Origin: Nitrosomonas eutropha
Lineage (GTDB): Bacteria; Pseudomonadota; Gammaproteobacteria; Burkholderiales; Nitrosomonadaceae
Direction of reading: 5' to 3'
Assembly: GCF_003201195.1 (NCBI RefSeq)
Contig: NZ_QICQ01000010.1
Coordinates: 17,243-81,242, forward strand
DNA: 64,000 nt
Below the pieces are notes generated by a model. The model was not told the DNA's origin. It did not search any database and was given only the letters and a program-made list of their open reading frames with translations. Position 1 is the first letter of the stretch. Each line of letters starts with the position of its first letter. Of the stretch, positions 9,638 through 18,774 are shown in pieces. Made by a program: the position numbers and the translations under genes.

Positions 9638-10714
9638 TCAGGCCGGCTGGTATTGCAGATCCAGAACGGTATCAATGACATCCGGCTTCAGATAACCCAG
9701 TTCGGTCAGATATTTTGCTCCCTGACGCAGGCCGTTAACCCCCGTCTGGCTGATGACCGGATTGGGGAACTGGCGTTTGAGCGCAACGGATAATATCGGT
9801 CGTGGTACACCATAGATAGGCTGTAAATCATCCAGTACTGTTTCATAATCCTCAGCAAAGGCTCGGGCAGATTCTTGCAGAACCAGGAGGTAGGTTCTCA
9901 ACACATCCTGCTGGCGATCAATAGTGCGGGTTCTGGTGGTGACAACACAGTCTGCCGCTTCAGGTCCCCATACTGAGTTGGAATCAGTCAAATAAACTGC
10001 CCCTTGTTCAGCGACAACATGCTCAGCATAAGGTTGCGCCAAGGTGCAGACATCCAGCGCCTTGTTGGCAATGGCTTCTCCCATGCCGATCATGCTCGGA
10101 AAGAAGGTCATGTGGTAGTCGTCATAGGATTTACCATGTTGTGACATGGTGCCGTATCCAACCAGCTCTAGCGTATCCAGCCGCAAGGTCCCCACACGCA
10201 GCCCTTTACCTGCTGCATCGATAAATTCTTCCACAGATCTGACCGAGCCATTGCGTGCAACCAGCTCGATGCCAGCCTGACCGGAGCCGCCAATAATGCG
10301 CAGGTCGGTAGTGCCAGCGGTGTAGGCGGCTGCTGTCATGGTCCACGGGCTGTGTATTATCTCAAGATTATTGGCGATCAGCGATTGCATGGCATCACCG
10401 GGGCTGTTGAATTGCGTCAGAACAACATTCAACCCTGCTTTGGTAAACTTTCCTCTTACTTTTGCCAACAGCAGATGAGAGACGCAGCCTGCTGGTAGAT
10501 GTCCGACACGAATGACCGTGCCGCCCGCAGCGGCTTCGGTGCGCGTCGCAGCAGCCAGCAATCCGGCGCCAGCAGCAGTGACATAGAACATTCCACAGCC
10601 GCAGGTACACAAGAATCGGCGTCTTGATGGGATAAACAGCGCGTTGCCTGGCTCACGGATTGTCGGGGCAGTGGTGTTCTTTCGAATCAGACGACCAATA
10701 ATGTTTTTTATCAT
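9638..10714 (-). CDS. ABC transporter substrate-binding protein with Tat signal
   Basis: This is the periplasmic binding protein of the importer, 358 residues long and of the NMT1/SsuA/NrtA fold. Residues 30-35 read SRRRFL, followed by a short hydrophobic, Ala-rich stretch to about residue 60, so export by the twin-arginine pathway is likely. The mature part starts with the family pattern IRVGHLPAGCVSHLLLAK and later FNSPGDAMQSLIANNLEI. The cysteine cluster CTCGC right after the arginines is unusual. Candidate ligands are nitrate, bicarbonate, sulfonates or a vitamin precursor; the sequence does not decide. Nothing like a riboswitch was recognised in the 194 bases upstream. Confidence 0.88.
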   Translation of the reverse strand: MIKNIIGRLIRKNTTAPTIREPGNALFIPSRRRFLCTCGCGMFYVTAAGAGLLAAATRTEAAAGGTVIRVGHLPAGCVSHLLLAKVRGKFTKAGLNVVLTQFNSPGDAMQSLIANNLEIIHSPWTMTAAAYTAGTTDLRIIGGSGQAGIELVARNGSVRSVEEFIDAAGKGLRVGTLRLDTLELVGYGTMSQHGKSYDDYHMTFFPSMIGMGEAIANKALDVCTLAQPYAEHVVAEQGAVYLTDSNSVWGPEAADCVVTTRTRTIDRQQDVLRTYLLVLQESARAFAEDYETVLDDLQPIYGVPRPILSVALKRQFPNPVISQTGVNGLRQGAKYLTELGYLKPDVIDTVLDLQYQPA

Positions 10715-10908
10715 GACTGGAATTCCCTATAAAAGTAGACTGATCGTTCTCTCCGTTTTGTATTGTAATCAGATTTCCTGGAAAAGCCAGCAAATATTTT
10801 TAACTTGATCGGAAGTGGGGAAAATAACAGCTAAACAAAAGATGTAACCAGGCTAAGAATAGTGATGGAATGACGTGTGATATGTACCTGTCCGCAGCGT
10901 TGTTGCTG

Positions 10909-11571
10909 CTACTGTCCGGAGCTAACCGATATTTTTGCGCCGTAGCGTGCGCGATAGGTTTCTATTGCTGGAATATGGCAGGTAAGATCGTGCCGGGTGT
11001 GTAAATAAGCGACGATATCATCCAGTGTGACCAGGGAAATGACCGGGATGTCGTATTGGTTTCTGATTTCTTGCAAAGTGGAGCATTCATTTTTGCCTTT
11101 TTCCATACGATCCAGCGCAACCATGATGCCGCATGGTGTGGCGCTGGCTGCGCGAATCATGGTGACAGATTCACTGACAGACAGGCCTGCCGATATGACA
11201 TCATCGACAATCAAGATACGCCCGACCAGCGGAGCACCTACGATATTGCCACCTTCGCCATGATCCTTGGTTTCTTTGCGATTGAAGCTGAAAGGATGGT
11301 TATACCCAGCTTTGGCAAGGGCAATAACAACAGTACTGACTAGTGGAATGCCTTTATAGGCAGGGCCAAACAGGGCATCAAAGTGGATCTCAGAAGCAAG
11401 AATGGCCTGAGCGTAGAACTGCCCCAGTTGTTGCAGCGATTGGCCATCATTGAACAAGCCGGCATTGAAGAAATAAGGAGAGGGGCGACCTGCCTTGGTT
11501 TTGAAATTGCCAAAACGCAAGACGTTATACCGAAGAGCAAAATCAATAAATTCCTGTCGAAAATCCGCCAT
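10909..11571 (-). CDS. pyrE: Orotate phosphoribosyltransferase
   Basis: PyrE joins orotate to PRPP to form orotidine 5'-phosphate in pyrimidine synthesis. The ATG at 11571 is chosen since the protein then begins MADFRQEFIDFALRYNVL, aligning with the known N terminus of PyrE; the frame itself extends to 11637. The product is 220 residues. The PRPP-binding loop is RILIVDDVISAGLSVSE, and KAGRPSPYFFNAGLF near the N terminus is the orotate-side signature. It stands between the ABC importer and the TRAP binding protein, with no other pyrimidine gene beside it; pyrH is elsewhere in the window. Confidence 0.96.
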   Translation of the reverse strand: MADFRQEFIDFALRYNVLRFGNFKTKAGRPSPYFFNAGLFNDGQSLQQLGQFYAQAILASEIHFDALFGPAYKGIPLVSTVVIALAKAGYNHPFSFNRKETKDHGEGGNIVGAPLVGRILIVDDVISAGLSVSESVTMIRAASATPCGIMVALDRMEKGKNECSTLQEIRNQYDIPVISLVTLDDIVAYLHTRHDLTCHIPAIETYRARYGAKISVSSGQ

Positions 11572-11664
11572 AGGTATCAGGTTGTGTATTAAATGATCAG
11601 AGTCAAGTTGATAGCTGCATGCAGCAGACTGTTTCATTCCGGGAAAGTATTTTTAGAGTCGGAA

Positions 11665-12726
11665 TTAACGTAACTCCAGATAGTTTTGATCGGTGATTTT
11701 GCTCCATTCTTTTGCCTTGGTCAGGAACACTCGCTGACTTTCAATGACTTCACGGGCAACCGGTGATTTGTTGGCAACCTGCTGCAGCAGTTCATCGTTG
11801 GCCTTTTTGAAAGCCTGGAGTACATCGTCAGGAAAAGTGCGAATATGAATGCCATGTTCCTCACGCATTCTTCCCCAGACAAGGGCATTGCGGTAAAAGG
11901 ACTCGGACAGCATATCAAGTGAGGCTTCCTTGGCAGCGACTGCGATGATGGTGCGCAGATCTTCAGGCAGCGCATCAAACTTTTCCTTATTGATGAGAAG
12001 ATGAAGTTCAGCGCCCGGTTCGTGCCATCCAGTGTAATAGTAGGGAGCTATTTGCTGAAAGCCCATTTTTTCATCATTGGCGGGACCCAGCCATTCGACG
12101 GCATCAATTGTGCGGCGTTCCAATGCTGTATAGAGTTCACCAGGCGGGATGTTGACAGGTTTCATGCCGACTTTTTCTACCACCTCGCCGGCATGTCCGG
12201 GAATGCGCATCTTTAGCCCTTGCAGATCTTTCAGTGAGTGAATTTCGTTTCTAAACCATCCTCCCATCTGAATGTGCGTGTTTCCGGCCGGGAAAGCAAC
12301 AATGTTGTGCCGGGCATAGATCTTATGCAGCAATTCCAGTCCGCCACCGTAGTAATACCAGGCGTTCATCTCGGTGGGGGTCATGCCGAACGGCGTTGTC
12401 GTGAAGAATGTGGTGGTCGGATCTTTGCCTTTATAGTAGTAGGAAGCAGTGTGGCCCATTTCGTATGCACCGATGCGCACAAAATCAAAAATTCCCAGAG
12501 CAGATTTGTGTCGGCCAGGTGCATCGACAGTAATGTGCATCCGCCCCCCTGACATTTTTTCGACATTTTCAGCGAAACGCCTGGCCGCATTGTGCAGTAT
12601 CGGCGTTCCTTCCGGCCAAGACATGGCCAGACGCCACTTATACGTGGCGTCTGCATCAGCAGTCAGGGGGTATACGAAAATAAGAAGTGCAATGAAGAAT
12701 GTACGGAAGCGTATCCGAAGGTTCAT
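11665..12726 (-). CDS. TRAP transporter substrate-binding protein, DctP/TakP type
   Basis: This is the periplasmic binding component of a tripartite ATP-independent transporter. It has 353 residues with a cleavable signal (RTFFIALLIFVYPLTADADA, about residues 8-27) followed by YKWRLAMSWPEGTP. The key family segment GLKMRIPGHAGEVVEKVGMKPV carries the carboxylate-binding arginine. The WLGPANDEKMGF and ALVWGRMREEH stretches resemble TakP-type proteins, which bind 2-oxo acids, often with a metal ion. No membrane subunit (DctQ/DctM) lies next to it, so it is an orphan here; partners could be elsewhere. The neighbour downstream is pyrE, 93 bases away. Confidence 0.9.
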   Translation of the reverse strand: MNLRIRFRTFFIALLIFVYPLTADADATYKWRLAMSWPEGTPILHNAARRFAENVEKMSGGRMHITVDAPGRHKSALGIFDFVRIGAYEMGHTASYYYKGKDPTTTFFTTTPFGMTPTEMNAWYYYGGGLELLHKIYARHNIVAFPAGNTHIQMGGWFRNEIHSLKDLQGLKMRIPGHAGEVVEKVGMKPVNIPPGELYTALERRTIDAVEWLGPANDEKMGFQQIAPYYYTGWHEPGAELHLLINKEKFDALPEDLRTIIAVAAKEASLDMLSESFYRNALVWGRMREEHGIHIRTFPDDVLQAFKKANDELLQQVANKSPVAREVIESQRVFLTKAKEWSKITDQNYLELR

Positions 12727-12742
12727 TTTATTCTTTTGGTTT

Positions 12743-15013
12743 TCAAGATGGGATGGGTGCAGCTACATTTTCCTTATTTTCAAATGTGAGAACAGCTTTG
12801 CCGTCTTCACCAATATCTACGGTTACCTTGCCACCGTTAACCAGTTGCCCGAATAACAATTCATCAGCAAGTGCCCGGCGGATAATATCTTGAATAAGCC
12901 GAGCCATGGGGCGAGCACCCATTAGCGGGTCAAATCCATGGCTGGCAAGATGACTGCGCAGGTTGTCGGTGAATGTAACATCCACTTTCTTTTCTTGCAG
13001 TTGTGCTTCGAGCTCTATCAGGAACTTGTCAACAACGCGCAATATAATGGCTTCTCCCAGTGGTGCAAACGAGATAATAGCGTCCAGCCGGTTACGAAAC
13101 TCGGGCGTGAACAGCCGTTTGATTTCAATCATTTCATCTCCGGATTTTGCGTGTTTGGTAAATCCAATTACTGTCTTGGTGAGCGTATCGGCACCCGCGT
13201 TAGTCGTCATGATGATGATCACGTTACGAAAATCAGCCTTGCGCCCATTGTTATCCGTTAATGTTCCATAATCCATGATCTGGAGCATGACGTTGAAGAT
13301 ATCAGGGTGTGCTTTTTCAATCTCATCAAATAGCAGTACAGCGTGTGGTTGTTTGATGATCGTTTCAGTCAGCAGGCCTCCCTGATCGAATCCAACGTAG
13401 CCCGGCGGTGCACCGACCAGTCTTGAAACCGCATGGCGTTCCATGTATTCGGACATATCAAAGCGATGCAGAGGGATTCCGAGTATATAGGCAAGCTGAC
13501 GTGCCACTTCAGTTTTTCCTACGCCGGTTGGTCCGGAAAACAGGAAGGAACCAATAGGCTTGCCGGTATTTCCCAGTCCACTGCGTGCCATTTTAATGGC
13601 AGCAGTGAGCGCATCAATTGCTGCATCCTGCCCGAAAACGATGGCCTTGAGGTCACGATCCAGTGTTTTCAGTTTATTGCGGTCATCATTGGAAACATTC
13701 TGTGGCGGTATCCGCGCTATTCCAGCAATAACATGCTCGATTTCCTGTTTGCCGATAATTTTCCGCTGTCTGGATTTGGGGAGCACTCGCTGGGCAGCGC
13801 CGGCTTCATCGATGACATCAATTGCCTTGTCTGGTAAGTGACGATCATTAATGAAACGTGCGGACAATTCTGCGGCTGCTGTTAGCGCGACTTCAGTGTA
13901 TCTAACATTATGATGTTTTTCGTAGCGGGATTTTAGCCCGCGCAGAATCTCCACGGTTTCGCTGATATCAGGTTCAGAGATATCAATTTTCTGGAAGCGG
14001 CGAGACAAGGCGTGATCCTTCTCAAAAATGCCACGATATTCGTTGTAGGTAGTGGCCCCGATACATTTAAGCTGTCCGGAGCTGAGTGCGGGTTTGAGCA
14101 GATTGGATGCATCCAGCGTACCGCCCGATGCAGCACCAGCACCGATCAGAGTATGAATTTCGTCGATGAACAGAATTGCTTTGGGGTTGTCAGTGAGCTG
14201 TTTTAATACCGCCTTCAGCCGCTGTTCAAAATCGCCCCGATATTTTGTTCCGGCCAGTAACGCCCCCATGTCCAGGGCATAGACCTGATGATTGGCAAGT
14301 ACATCCGGTACTCGATTTTCAGTAATTCTTCTGGCCAGCCCTTCGGCAATGGCAGTTTTTCCTACACCAGCCTCACCAACCAGCAGCGGGTTGTTTTTGC
14401 GGCGACGACATAATGTCTGAATGACTCGTTCAACCTCTTTTTCACGTCCAATCAGAGGATCTATTCGGTTAGCAGCTGCCTGGCTGTTCAGATTGATGGT
14501 GTAGCTTTCCAGCGGGCTGCCTGAATCCCGTTGCTCGCTGTCAGTACTGTCCTCATTTTTTTCAGATTCGCTGTTCTGTGCTGTCTTGTCTATCTTGTGG
14601 GAAATATAATTCACCACATCCAGTCGTGTTGCGCCTTTCTGCTGTAAAAAATAAACTGCGTGTGAATCTTTCTCGCCAAAAATTGCGACCAGGACGTTAG
14701 CACCGGTGACTTCTTTTTTGCCGGAGGATTGGACATGGAGAATCGCTCTTTGGATGACCCGCTGAAAGCCCAGAGTAGGCTGGGTGTCAACATCCCCAGA
14801 TCCTTCTACTACTGGTGTATGGCGGGCAATATGATCCTGCAGGGACTTGCGCAAATCCTCGATATCAACTGTACAGGCAAGCAACACTTTTATAGCGCTG
14901 GGATTATCTAGCAGAGCCAGTAGCAGGTGTTCAACCGTAATGAATTCGTGACGTTTTTGTCGTGACTCGACGAAAGCCATATGCAAACTTACTTCCAATT
15001 CTTGCGCAATCAT
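12743..15013 (-). CDS. clpA: ATP-dependent Clp protease ATP-binding subunit ClpA
   Basis: ClpA unfolds proteins and feeds them to the ClpP protease. The 756 residues carry an N-terminal Clp domain and two AAA+ modules. The first Walker A is [13 protein letters not shown] near residue 215 and the second is [13 protein letters not shown] near residue 495. The loop after the second domain fits ClpA, not ClpB, because the long middle coiled coil is absent. The start has a GAAGGA ribosome-binding site directly upstream. clpS precedes it with no real gap (stop at 15015, start at 15013), the usual arrangement of adaptor and unfoldase. Confidence 0.97.
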   Translation of the reverse strand: MIAQELEVSLHMAFVESRQKRHEFITVEHLLLALLDNPSAIKVLLACTVDIEDLRKSLQDHIARHTPVVEGSGDVDTQPTLGFQRVIQRAILHVQSSGKKEVTGANVLVAIFGEKDSHAVYFLQQKGATRLDVVNYISHKIDKTAQNSESEKNEDSTDSEQRDSGSPLESYTINLNSQAAANRIDPLIGREKEVERVIQTLCRRRKNNPLLVGEAGVGKTAIAEGLARRITENRVPDVLANHQVYALDMGALLAGTKYRGDFEQRLKAVLKQLTDNPKAILFIDEIHTLIGAGAASGGTLDASNLLKPALSSGQLKCIGATTYNEYRGIFEKDHALSRRFQKIDISEPDISETVEILRGLKSRYEKHHNVRYTEVALTAAAELSARFINDRHLPDKAIDVIDEAGAAQRVLPKSRQRKIIGKQEIEHVIAGIARIPPQNVSNDDRNKLKTLDRDLKAIVFGQDAAIDALTAAIKMARSGLGNTGKPIGSFLFSGPTGVGKTEVARQLAYILGIPLHRFDMSEYMERHAVSRLVGAPPGYVGFDQGGLLTETIIKQPHAVLLFDEIEKAHPDIFNVMLQIMDYGTLTDNNGRKADFRNVIIIMTTNAGADTLTKTVIGFTKHAKSGDEMIEIKRLFTPEFRNRLDAIISFAPLGEAIILRVVDKFLIELEAQLQEKKVDVTFTDNLRSHLASHGFDPLMGARPMARLIQDIIRRALADELLFGQLVNGGKVTVDIGEDGKAVLTFENKENVAAPIPS

Positions 15014-15014
15014 A

Positions 15015-15326
15015 TTATTCCTTCTCCATCACACACATGAGTGGATGCTGATTTTGTTTTGAGAATTCATTGACCTGTTGTACTTTTGTGGCTGCAATAT
15101 CGCCAGGATAAGTTCCACATATTCCTGCACCTTCAGTGTGAATTTTCAACATAATTCGGGTTGCCATTTCTTCATCCATGAAGAAAAAATGGCGCAACAC
15201 CTTTACCACGAAATCCATGGGGGTAAAATCATCATTAATCAGTATTACCTTATATAAAGGTGGGGGGGTCAATCTGGTCTTGCCTTTTTCGATAACACTT
15301 TCAGGATTTCGGTTATTTGCTGCCAT
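15015..15326 (-). CDS. clpS: ATP-dependent Clp protease adaptor ClpS
   Basis: ClpS binds the N-terminal domain of ClpA and delivers N-degron substrates. The 103 residues include the core [21 protein letters not shown] with the N-degron pocket (NDD and following residues, about 32-40) and [21 protein letters not shown]. The length is normal. It is the first gene of a clpS-clpA pair. The upstream gap holds an AT-rich TATAAA-like sequence on the minus strand, without a convincing -35. Confidence 0.97.
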   Translation of the reverse strand: MAANNRNPESVIEKGKTRLTPPPLYKVILINDDFTPMDFVVKVLRHFFFMDEEMATRIMLKIHTEGAGICGTYPGDIAATKVQQVNEFSKQNQHPLMCVMEKE

Positions 15327-15699
15327 GGCTTACGTTTTCGATGTTCTGGGTCTGGTATTTTATAAGAAAAATATTTAATCAGTACTGACTTCTGTATTCT
15401 AACCGCTAACCCGATCTTTCCGGTGCTTATAGCTACCTTGTTTCCCGGAATCATCTGGGTCGATTACGACAAAGTTCCTGCCTTCCTTGAGTGATTAGTC
15501 AGGTAGTTATTTGTCTCATTTCATAAGTGAAAATTTGTAGCATCAACATCATATCTTTGCTTGACTTGGGACATATTTTGCGTAAAACTGCAACCGGCGT
15601 TTGGCTTCAAGTTTTCTGCAGTACTGGTTAGAGCCGTTTGCGGTCTTGAAATTCAAATAGTATCAGGGTATCCGGCCCAGTTTTTTATAGGAAGTAGAA
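15327..15699. promoter_or_regulatory. Divergent control region between clpS and the cold-shock gene
   Basis: This gap of 373 bases separates the divergent clpS and csp genes. I see no supported gene; the short open frames here lack ribosome-binding sites and family likeness. The right part holds the probable csp promoter at 15561-15588 and a leader of about 100 bases. The left part holds an AT-rich tract that could serve clpS. Confidence 0.5.
15561..15588 (+). promoter_or_regulatory. Probable sigma70 promoter of the cold-shock gene
   Basis: TTGACT at 15561-15566 and TAAAAC at 15583-15588 are separated by 16 bases, a fair match to a sigma70 promoter. It would start transcription near 15595 and leave a leader of about 105 bases before the ATG at 15700. 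Long leaders are common for cold-shock genes, where they act as RNA thermosensors. Confidence 0.45.
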
Positions 15700-15903
15700 A
15701 TGGCAACAGGCACAGTAAAATGGTTTAATGATTCTAAAGGATTTGGTTTTATTACACCGGATGACGGCAGCGAGGATTTATTCGCGCATTTTTCCGCAAT
15801 CAATATGTCAGGCTTCAAGACCCTGAAGGAAGGCCAAAAAGTAAGCTTTGAAGTTACGCAAGGACCAAAAGGCAAGCAAGCTTCAAATATTCAAGCTCCC
15901 TGA
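15700..15903 (+). CDS. Cold-shock protein, CspA family
   Basis: This small single-strand nucleic-acid-binding protein is thought to melt RNA structure and act as an antiterminator. Its 67 residues form one cold-shock domain. RNP1 is KGFGFI at about residues 15-20 and RNP2 is DLFAHFSAI at about 26-34. The N terminus [18 protein letters not shown] is classic for the family. It is a single-gene unit with its own promoter upstream and a strong hairpin downstream. Which paralogue it is, and whether it responds to cold, cannot be told from sequence. Confidence 0.97.
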   Translation: MATGTVKWFNDSKGFGFITPDDGSEDLFAHFSAINMSGFKTLKEGQKVSFEVTQGPKGKQASNIQAP

Positions 15904-15941
15904 TTCTGACGGTGTAAGAGCCGACCTTTCGGGTTAGTTTT

Positions 15942-15978
15942 CCCCCGGCCTGAAGTTTTTATAATGCCAGGCCGGGGG
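15942..15978 (+). terminator. Strong GC-rich hairpin between csp and icd
   Basis: CCCCCGGCCTG at 15942-15952 pairs perfectly with CAGGCCGGGGG at 15968-15978 around a 15-base loop. It follows the csp stop by 39 bases and precedes the 3' end of the convergent icd gene by 64 bases. The tail after the stem is only weakly T-rich (TTGATTTC), so it is not a textbook terminator, but its strength and position suit transcription end or mRNA protection for one or both genes. Confidence 0.6.
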
Positions 15979-16041
15979 TTGATTTCTGAAATAAGCTGAC
16001 TGAAGTAAATGTTACAGAGAATATCAGTCTAATAAGTTCTA

Positions 16042-17289
16042 TTACATTCTTTGTATCATTGCACTCCCAAATTCTGAAGAAGTGGCCTGCCTGGCATTCG
16101 GTGTAAGTCTTGCCAGATCATAGGTCATGATTTTGTCTTGTATCGTTTTCTCCATTGAGCTGATAATGATATCGGCTGCTTCGTGCCAGTTAATGTATCT
16201 GAGCATCATTTCTGCTGACAGGATGATTGATCCTGGATTGACTTGATCCTTGCCAGCGTACTTTGGTGCTGTGCCGTGTGTCGCCTCAAATATCGCTATG
16301 CTGTCGCTCAAATTTGCTCCGGGAGCGATTCCGATACCACCCACCTGTGCAGCCAGAGCGTCAGAAATATAGTCACCATTTAAATTAAGTGTGGCGATAA
16401 CATCGTATTCATCCGGACGCAGCAAGATTTGCTGGAGGAAGGCATCAGCAATAACATCCTTGATGGTAATTTCATTACCATCATACCGCAGTTTCATCCA
16501 CGGACCGCCATCCAGTAATTCTGCGCCAAATTCTTTTGCTGCTAGTTCGTAACCCCATTTCTTGAAAGCCCCTTCTGTGAATTTCATAATATTTCCTTTG
16601 TGCACCAAGGTGACAGAGCGCCGTTTATGGTCAATCGCATACTGAATGGCTTTCCTGATCAAACGTTCGCTGCCTTCTTTTGAAACCGGTTTTATCCCGA
16701 TCGCAGAAGATTGAGGAAATCGGATCTTGGTGATTTCCATTTCTGTTGTCAGGAAATTAATTACTTTTCCAACAGCTGCTGTTCCAGCTTCCCATTCGAT
16801 GCCCGCATAGATATCTTCCGAGTTTTCGCGAAATATGATCATATCTACTTTCTCCGGTTGTTTGACCGGGCTGGGAACCCCTTGGAAATACCGTACCGGG
16901 CGCAGACAAACATACAGATCCAGCAGTTGGCGTAATGCTACATTGATTGACCGAATGCCACCGCTTACTGGTGTGGTCAATGGCCCCTTGATGGATACCA
17001 CAAATTCCTTTGCTGCTTGCAAGGTTTCGTCTGGCAGCCAGACATCCTGTCCATAGACGCGAGTCGATTTCTCACCCGCGTAAATTTCCATCCAGGAAAT
17101 TTTCCGGGAATCACCATATGCTTTTTTTACTGCGCCATCGATCACTTTGATCATGACGGGTGTGATATCTATACCTGTACCATCTCCCTCAATAAAAGGG
17201 ATGATCGGGTTATCTGGTACGATCAGGGTAGAGTCATTTTTTACCTGAATTTTGCTGCCGATGGCCGGTACCTTGATATGTTGATACAT
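16042..17289 (-). CDS. icd: Isocitrate dehydrogenase [NADP+]
   Basis: This TCA-cycle enzyme oxidises isocitrate to 2-oxoglutarate in the cytoplasm. The 415 residues match the homodimeric E. coli-type enzyme. The substrate-binding loop is [12 protein letters not shown], whose serine is the site phosphorylated by AceK in other bacteria. [15 protein letters not shown] forms the N-terminal signature, and [19 protein letters not shown] near residue 340 belongs to the cofactor region of NADP enzymes. It is transcribed toward the csp gene and is preceded by scpB on the same strand with only 23 bases between. Confidence 0.97.
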   Translation of the reverse strand: MYQHIKVPAIGSKIQVKNDSTLIVPDNPIIPFIEGDGTGIDITPVMIKVIDGAVKKAYGDSRKISWMEIYAGEKSTRVYGQDVWLPDETLQAAKEFVVSIKGPLTTPVSGGIRSINVALRQLLDLYVCLRPVRYFQGVPSPVKQPEKVDMIIFRENSEDIYAGIEWEAGTAAVGKVINFLTTEMEITKIRFPQSSAIGIKPVSKEGSERLIRKAIQYAIDHKRRSVTLVHKGNIMKFTEGAFKKWGYELAAKEFGAELLDGGPWMKLRYDGNEITIKDVIADAFLQQILLRPDEYDVIATLNLNGDYISDALAAQVGGIGIAPGANLSDSIAIFEATHGTAPKYAGKDQVNPGSIILSAEMMLRYINWHEAADIIISSMEKTIQDKIMTYDLARLTPNARQATSSEFGSAMIQRM

Positions 17290-17312
17290 CGTGTCTCCAA
17301 GAAGTTAAAAAA

Positions 17313-17963
17313 TTATATTGACTCATGAATGCTGGACTCGCCGGACTCTTGATCTATTCTCTGATCGTTTAACTTTTCCTCTGCAGATATATTCAGGGAA
17401 TTAAAATTTTCCAGGGAGGGCAGCTGTTCCAGCGATTGCAAATTCAGATCATCAAGAAAATGCCGGGTGGTTGCATAAAGATAAGGCTTGCCCGGTATCT
17501 CGCGTTGCCCAATAGTTTCAATCCAGCCGCGTGATTCCAGGGTTTTAATAACTTGTGTAGAAACCGCTACCCCCCGGATTTCTTCAATATCTCCACGGGT
17601 GACGGGTTGTCGGTAGGCGATGATGGCTAATGTTTCCATTACTGCACGCGAATAACGGGGTGGCCTTTGTGGGTTAAGTCGATCCAGGAAAATTTGCATT
17701 TCAGGCTTGCTTTGGAAACGCCAGCCTCCAGCAACTAAAACCAATTCTATTCCGCTGTTACACCATTTCTCATCCAGGATTGTCAGGGATTCATGCAGCA
17801 TTTTTTTATCAATATTACCCTCAAAGAGTTTCTTGAGATCATTAATGGTCAAAGGCTCAGACGTGGTTAACAATGCGGCTTCAACAACCCTGACGACCTG
17901 ATCATTCAGCGAAAGAACCAGGTTCGCTTCAATTGGCTCGGTCAGAATGGCAGGTGTGGACAT
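17313..17963 (-). CDS. scpB: Segregation and condensation protein B
   Basis: ScpB is the winged-helix partner of the SMC-ScpA condensin-like complex, acting in chromosome compaction. The frame extends to 18032, but the ATG at 17963 starts the protein as MSTPAILTEPIEANL, giving 216 residues, closer to normal. It contains PPRYSRAVMETLAIIAYRQPVTRGDIEEIRG, the ScpB signature (about residues 100-130), and a GRKE-like KTLESRGWIETIGQ stretch. It overlaps the end of scpA by 35 bases, showing coupling. Confidence 0.94.
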   Translation of the reverse strand: MSTPAILTEPIEANLVLSLNDQVVRVVEAALLTTSEPLTINDLKKLFEGNIDKKMLHESLTILDEKWCNSGIELVLVAGGWRFQSKPEMQIFLDRLNPQRPPRYSRAVMETLAIIAYRQPVTRGDIEEIRGVAVSTQVIKTLESRGWIETIGQREIPGKPYLYATTRHFLDDLNLQSLEQLPSLENFNSLNISAEEKLNDQRIDQESGESSIHESI

Positions 17964-18774
17964 AAATTGTTCCAAAGCGATCTGATTGAACAATATCAAC
18001 CAGCGCTTCCCGGGCCAGCTCCAGCAACGCAAGGAAACTGGCTACAAGTTTATGAATATTGGAGATATTACTGAATAATTCAGTAAAGGAAGCACTGCCT
18101 CGAGGCTGCAGATTTTTCAGAATTTCACTCATGCATGCTCGTACAGAGATGGCTTCATATCGGATGGTGTGGTTGCGGTTAAGTTTGAGGCGTTCCGTCA
18201 GTGCAAGCCAGGTATCACACAAATCCTGAGGATTGACATCAGGGAACTGTCTTTCGGCAATGAAATCTGTCCAGACAGAGGTCAACATAAAATCTTTACC
18301 GACAAGCGGGAGGTTATGTAGGTGGATAGCCGCTTGCTTGATGCGTTCATATTCCAAGAGCCGTTGTACCAGCTCTGCCCGGGGATCGGCTTCCTCTTCC
18401 TGAATGATGGCCGGGTGCGGTAGCAGCATGCGAGATTTGATATCGATCAGTAACGCAGTCATGAGCAAATACTCAGCCGCCAGCTCAAGCTGATCCGCAC
18501 GCATGGTTTCAACATAAGCGATATATTGCCGCGTGAGTTCGGCCATGGGGATATCAAGAATATCCAGGTTATGCTTGCGGATCAGATAAAGCAGCAGATC
18601 AAGCGGTCCTTCAAAGGTTTCCAGAAAAACCTGGAGTGCCTCGGGTGGAATGTATAAATCTTGTGGAATCTCCAGTAGCGGTATGCCTTGTACTCTTGCA
18701 ATCGGGTCGTTCAGCGCAGCGTTATCCAATATATTCCCGGTGTCTGCAAGGGTTTGTCTGGATATGTCATTCAT
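17929..18774 (-). CDS. scpA: Segregation and condensation protein A
   Basis: ScpA is the kleisin that bridges SMC heads. It has 281 residues from the ATG at 18774, which shares one base with the trpS stop (TGATG); a GTG at 18777 is an alternative. The N-terminal FEGPLDLLLYLIRKHNLDILDI at about residues 52-73 is the clear kleisin signature, followed by LAAEYLLMTALLIDIKSRMLLP. scpB follows with an overlap. trpS-scpA-scpB is a common order in betaproteobacteria. Confidence 0.95.
   Translation of the reverse strand: MNDISRQTLADTGNILDNAALNDPIARVQGIPLLEIPQDLYIPPEALQVFLETFEGPLDLLLYLIRKHNLDILDIPMAELTRQYIAYVETMRADQLELAAEYLLMTALLIDIKSRMLLPHPAIIQEEEADPRAELVQRLLEYERIKQAAIHLHNLPLVGKDFMLTSVWTDFIAERQFPDVNPQDLCDTWLALTERLKLNRNHTIRYEAISVRACMSEILKNLQPRGSASFTELFSNISNIHKLVASFLALLELAREALVDIVQSDRFGTIYVHTCHSDRAN

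Noticed and set aside
15269..15454. 61-codon minus-strand frame overlapping the clpS start
   Set aside because: It overlaps clpS in another frame and reads as a shadow; no start signal.
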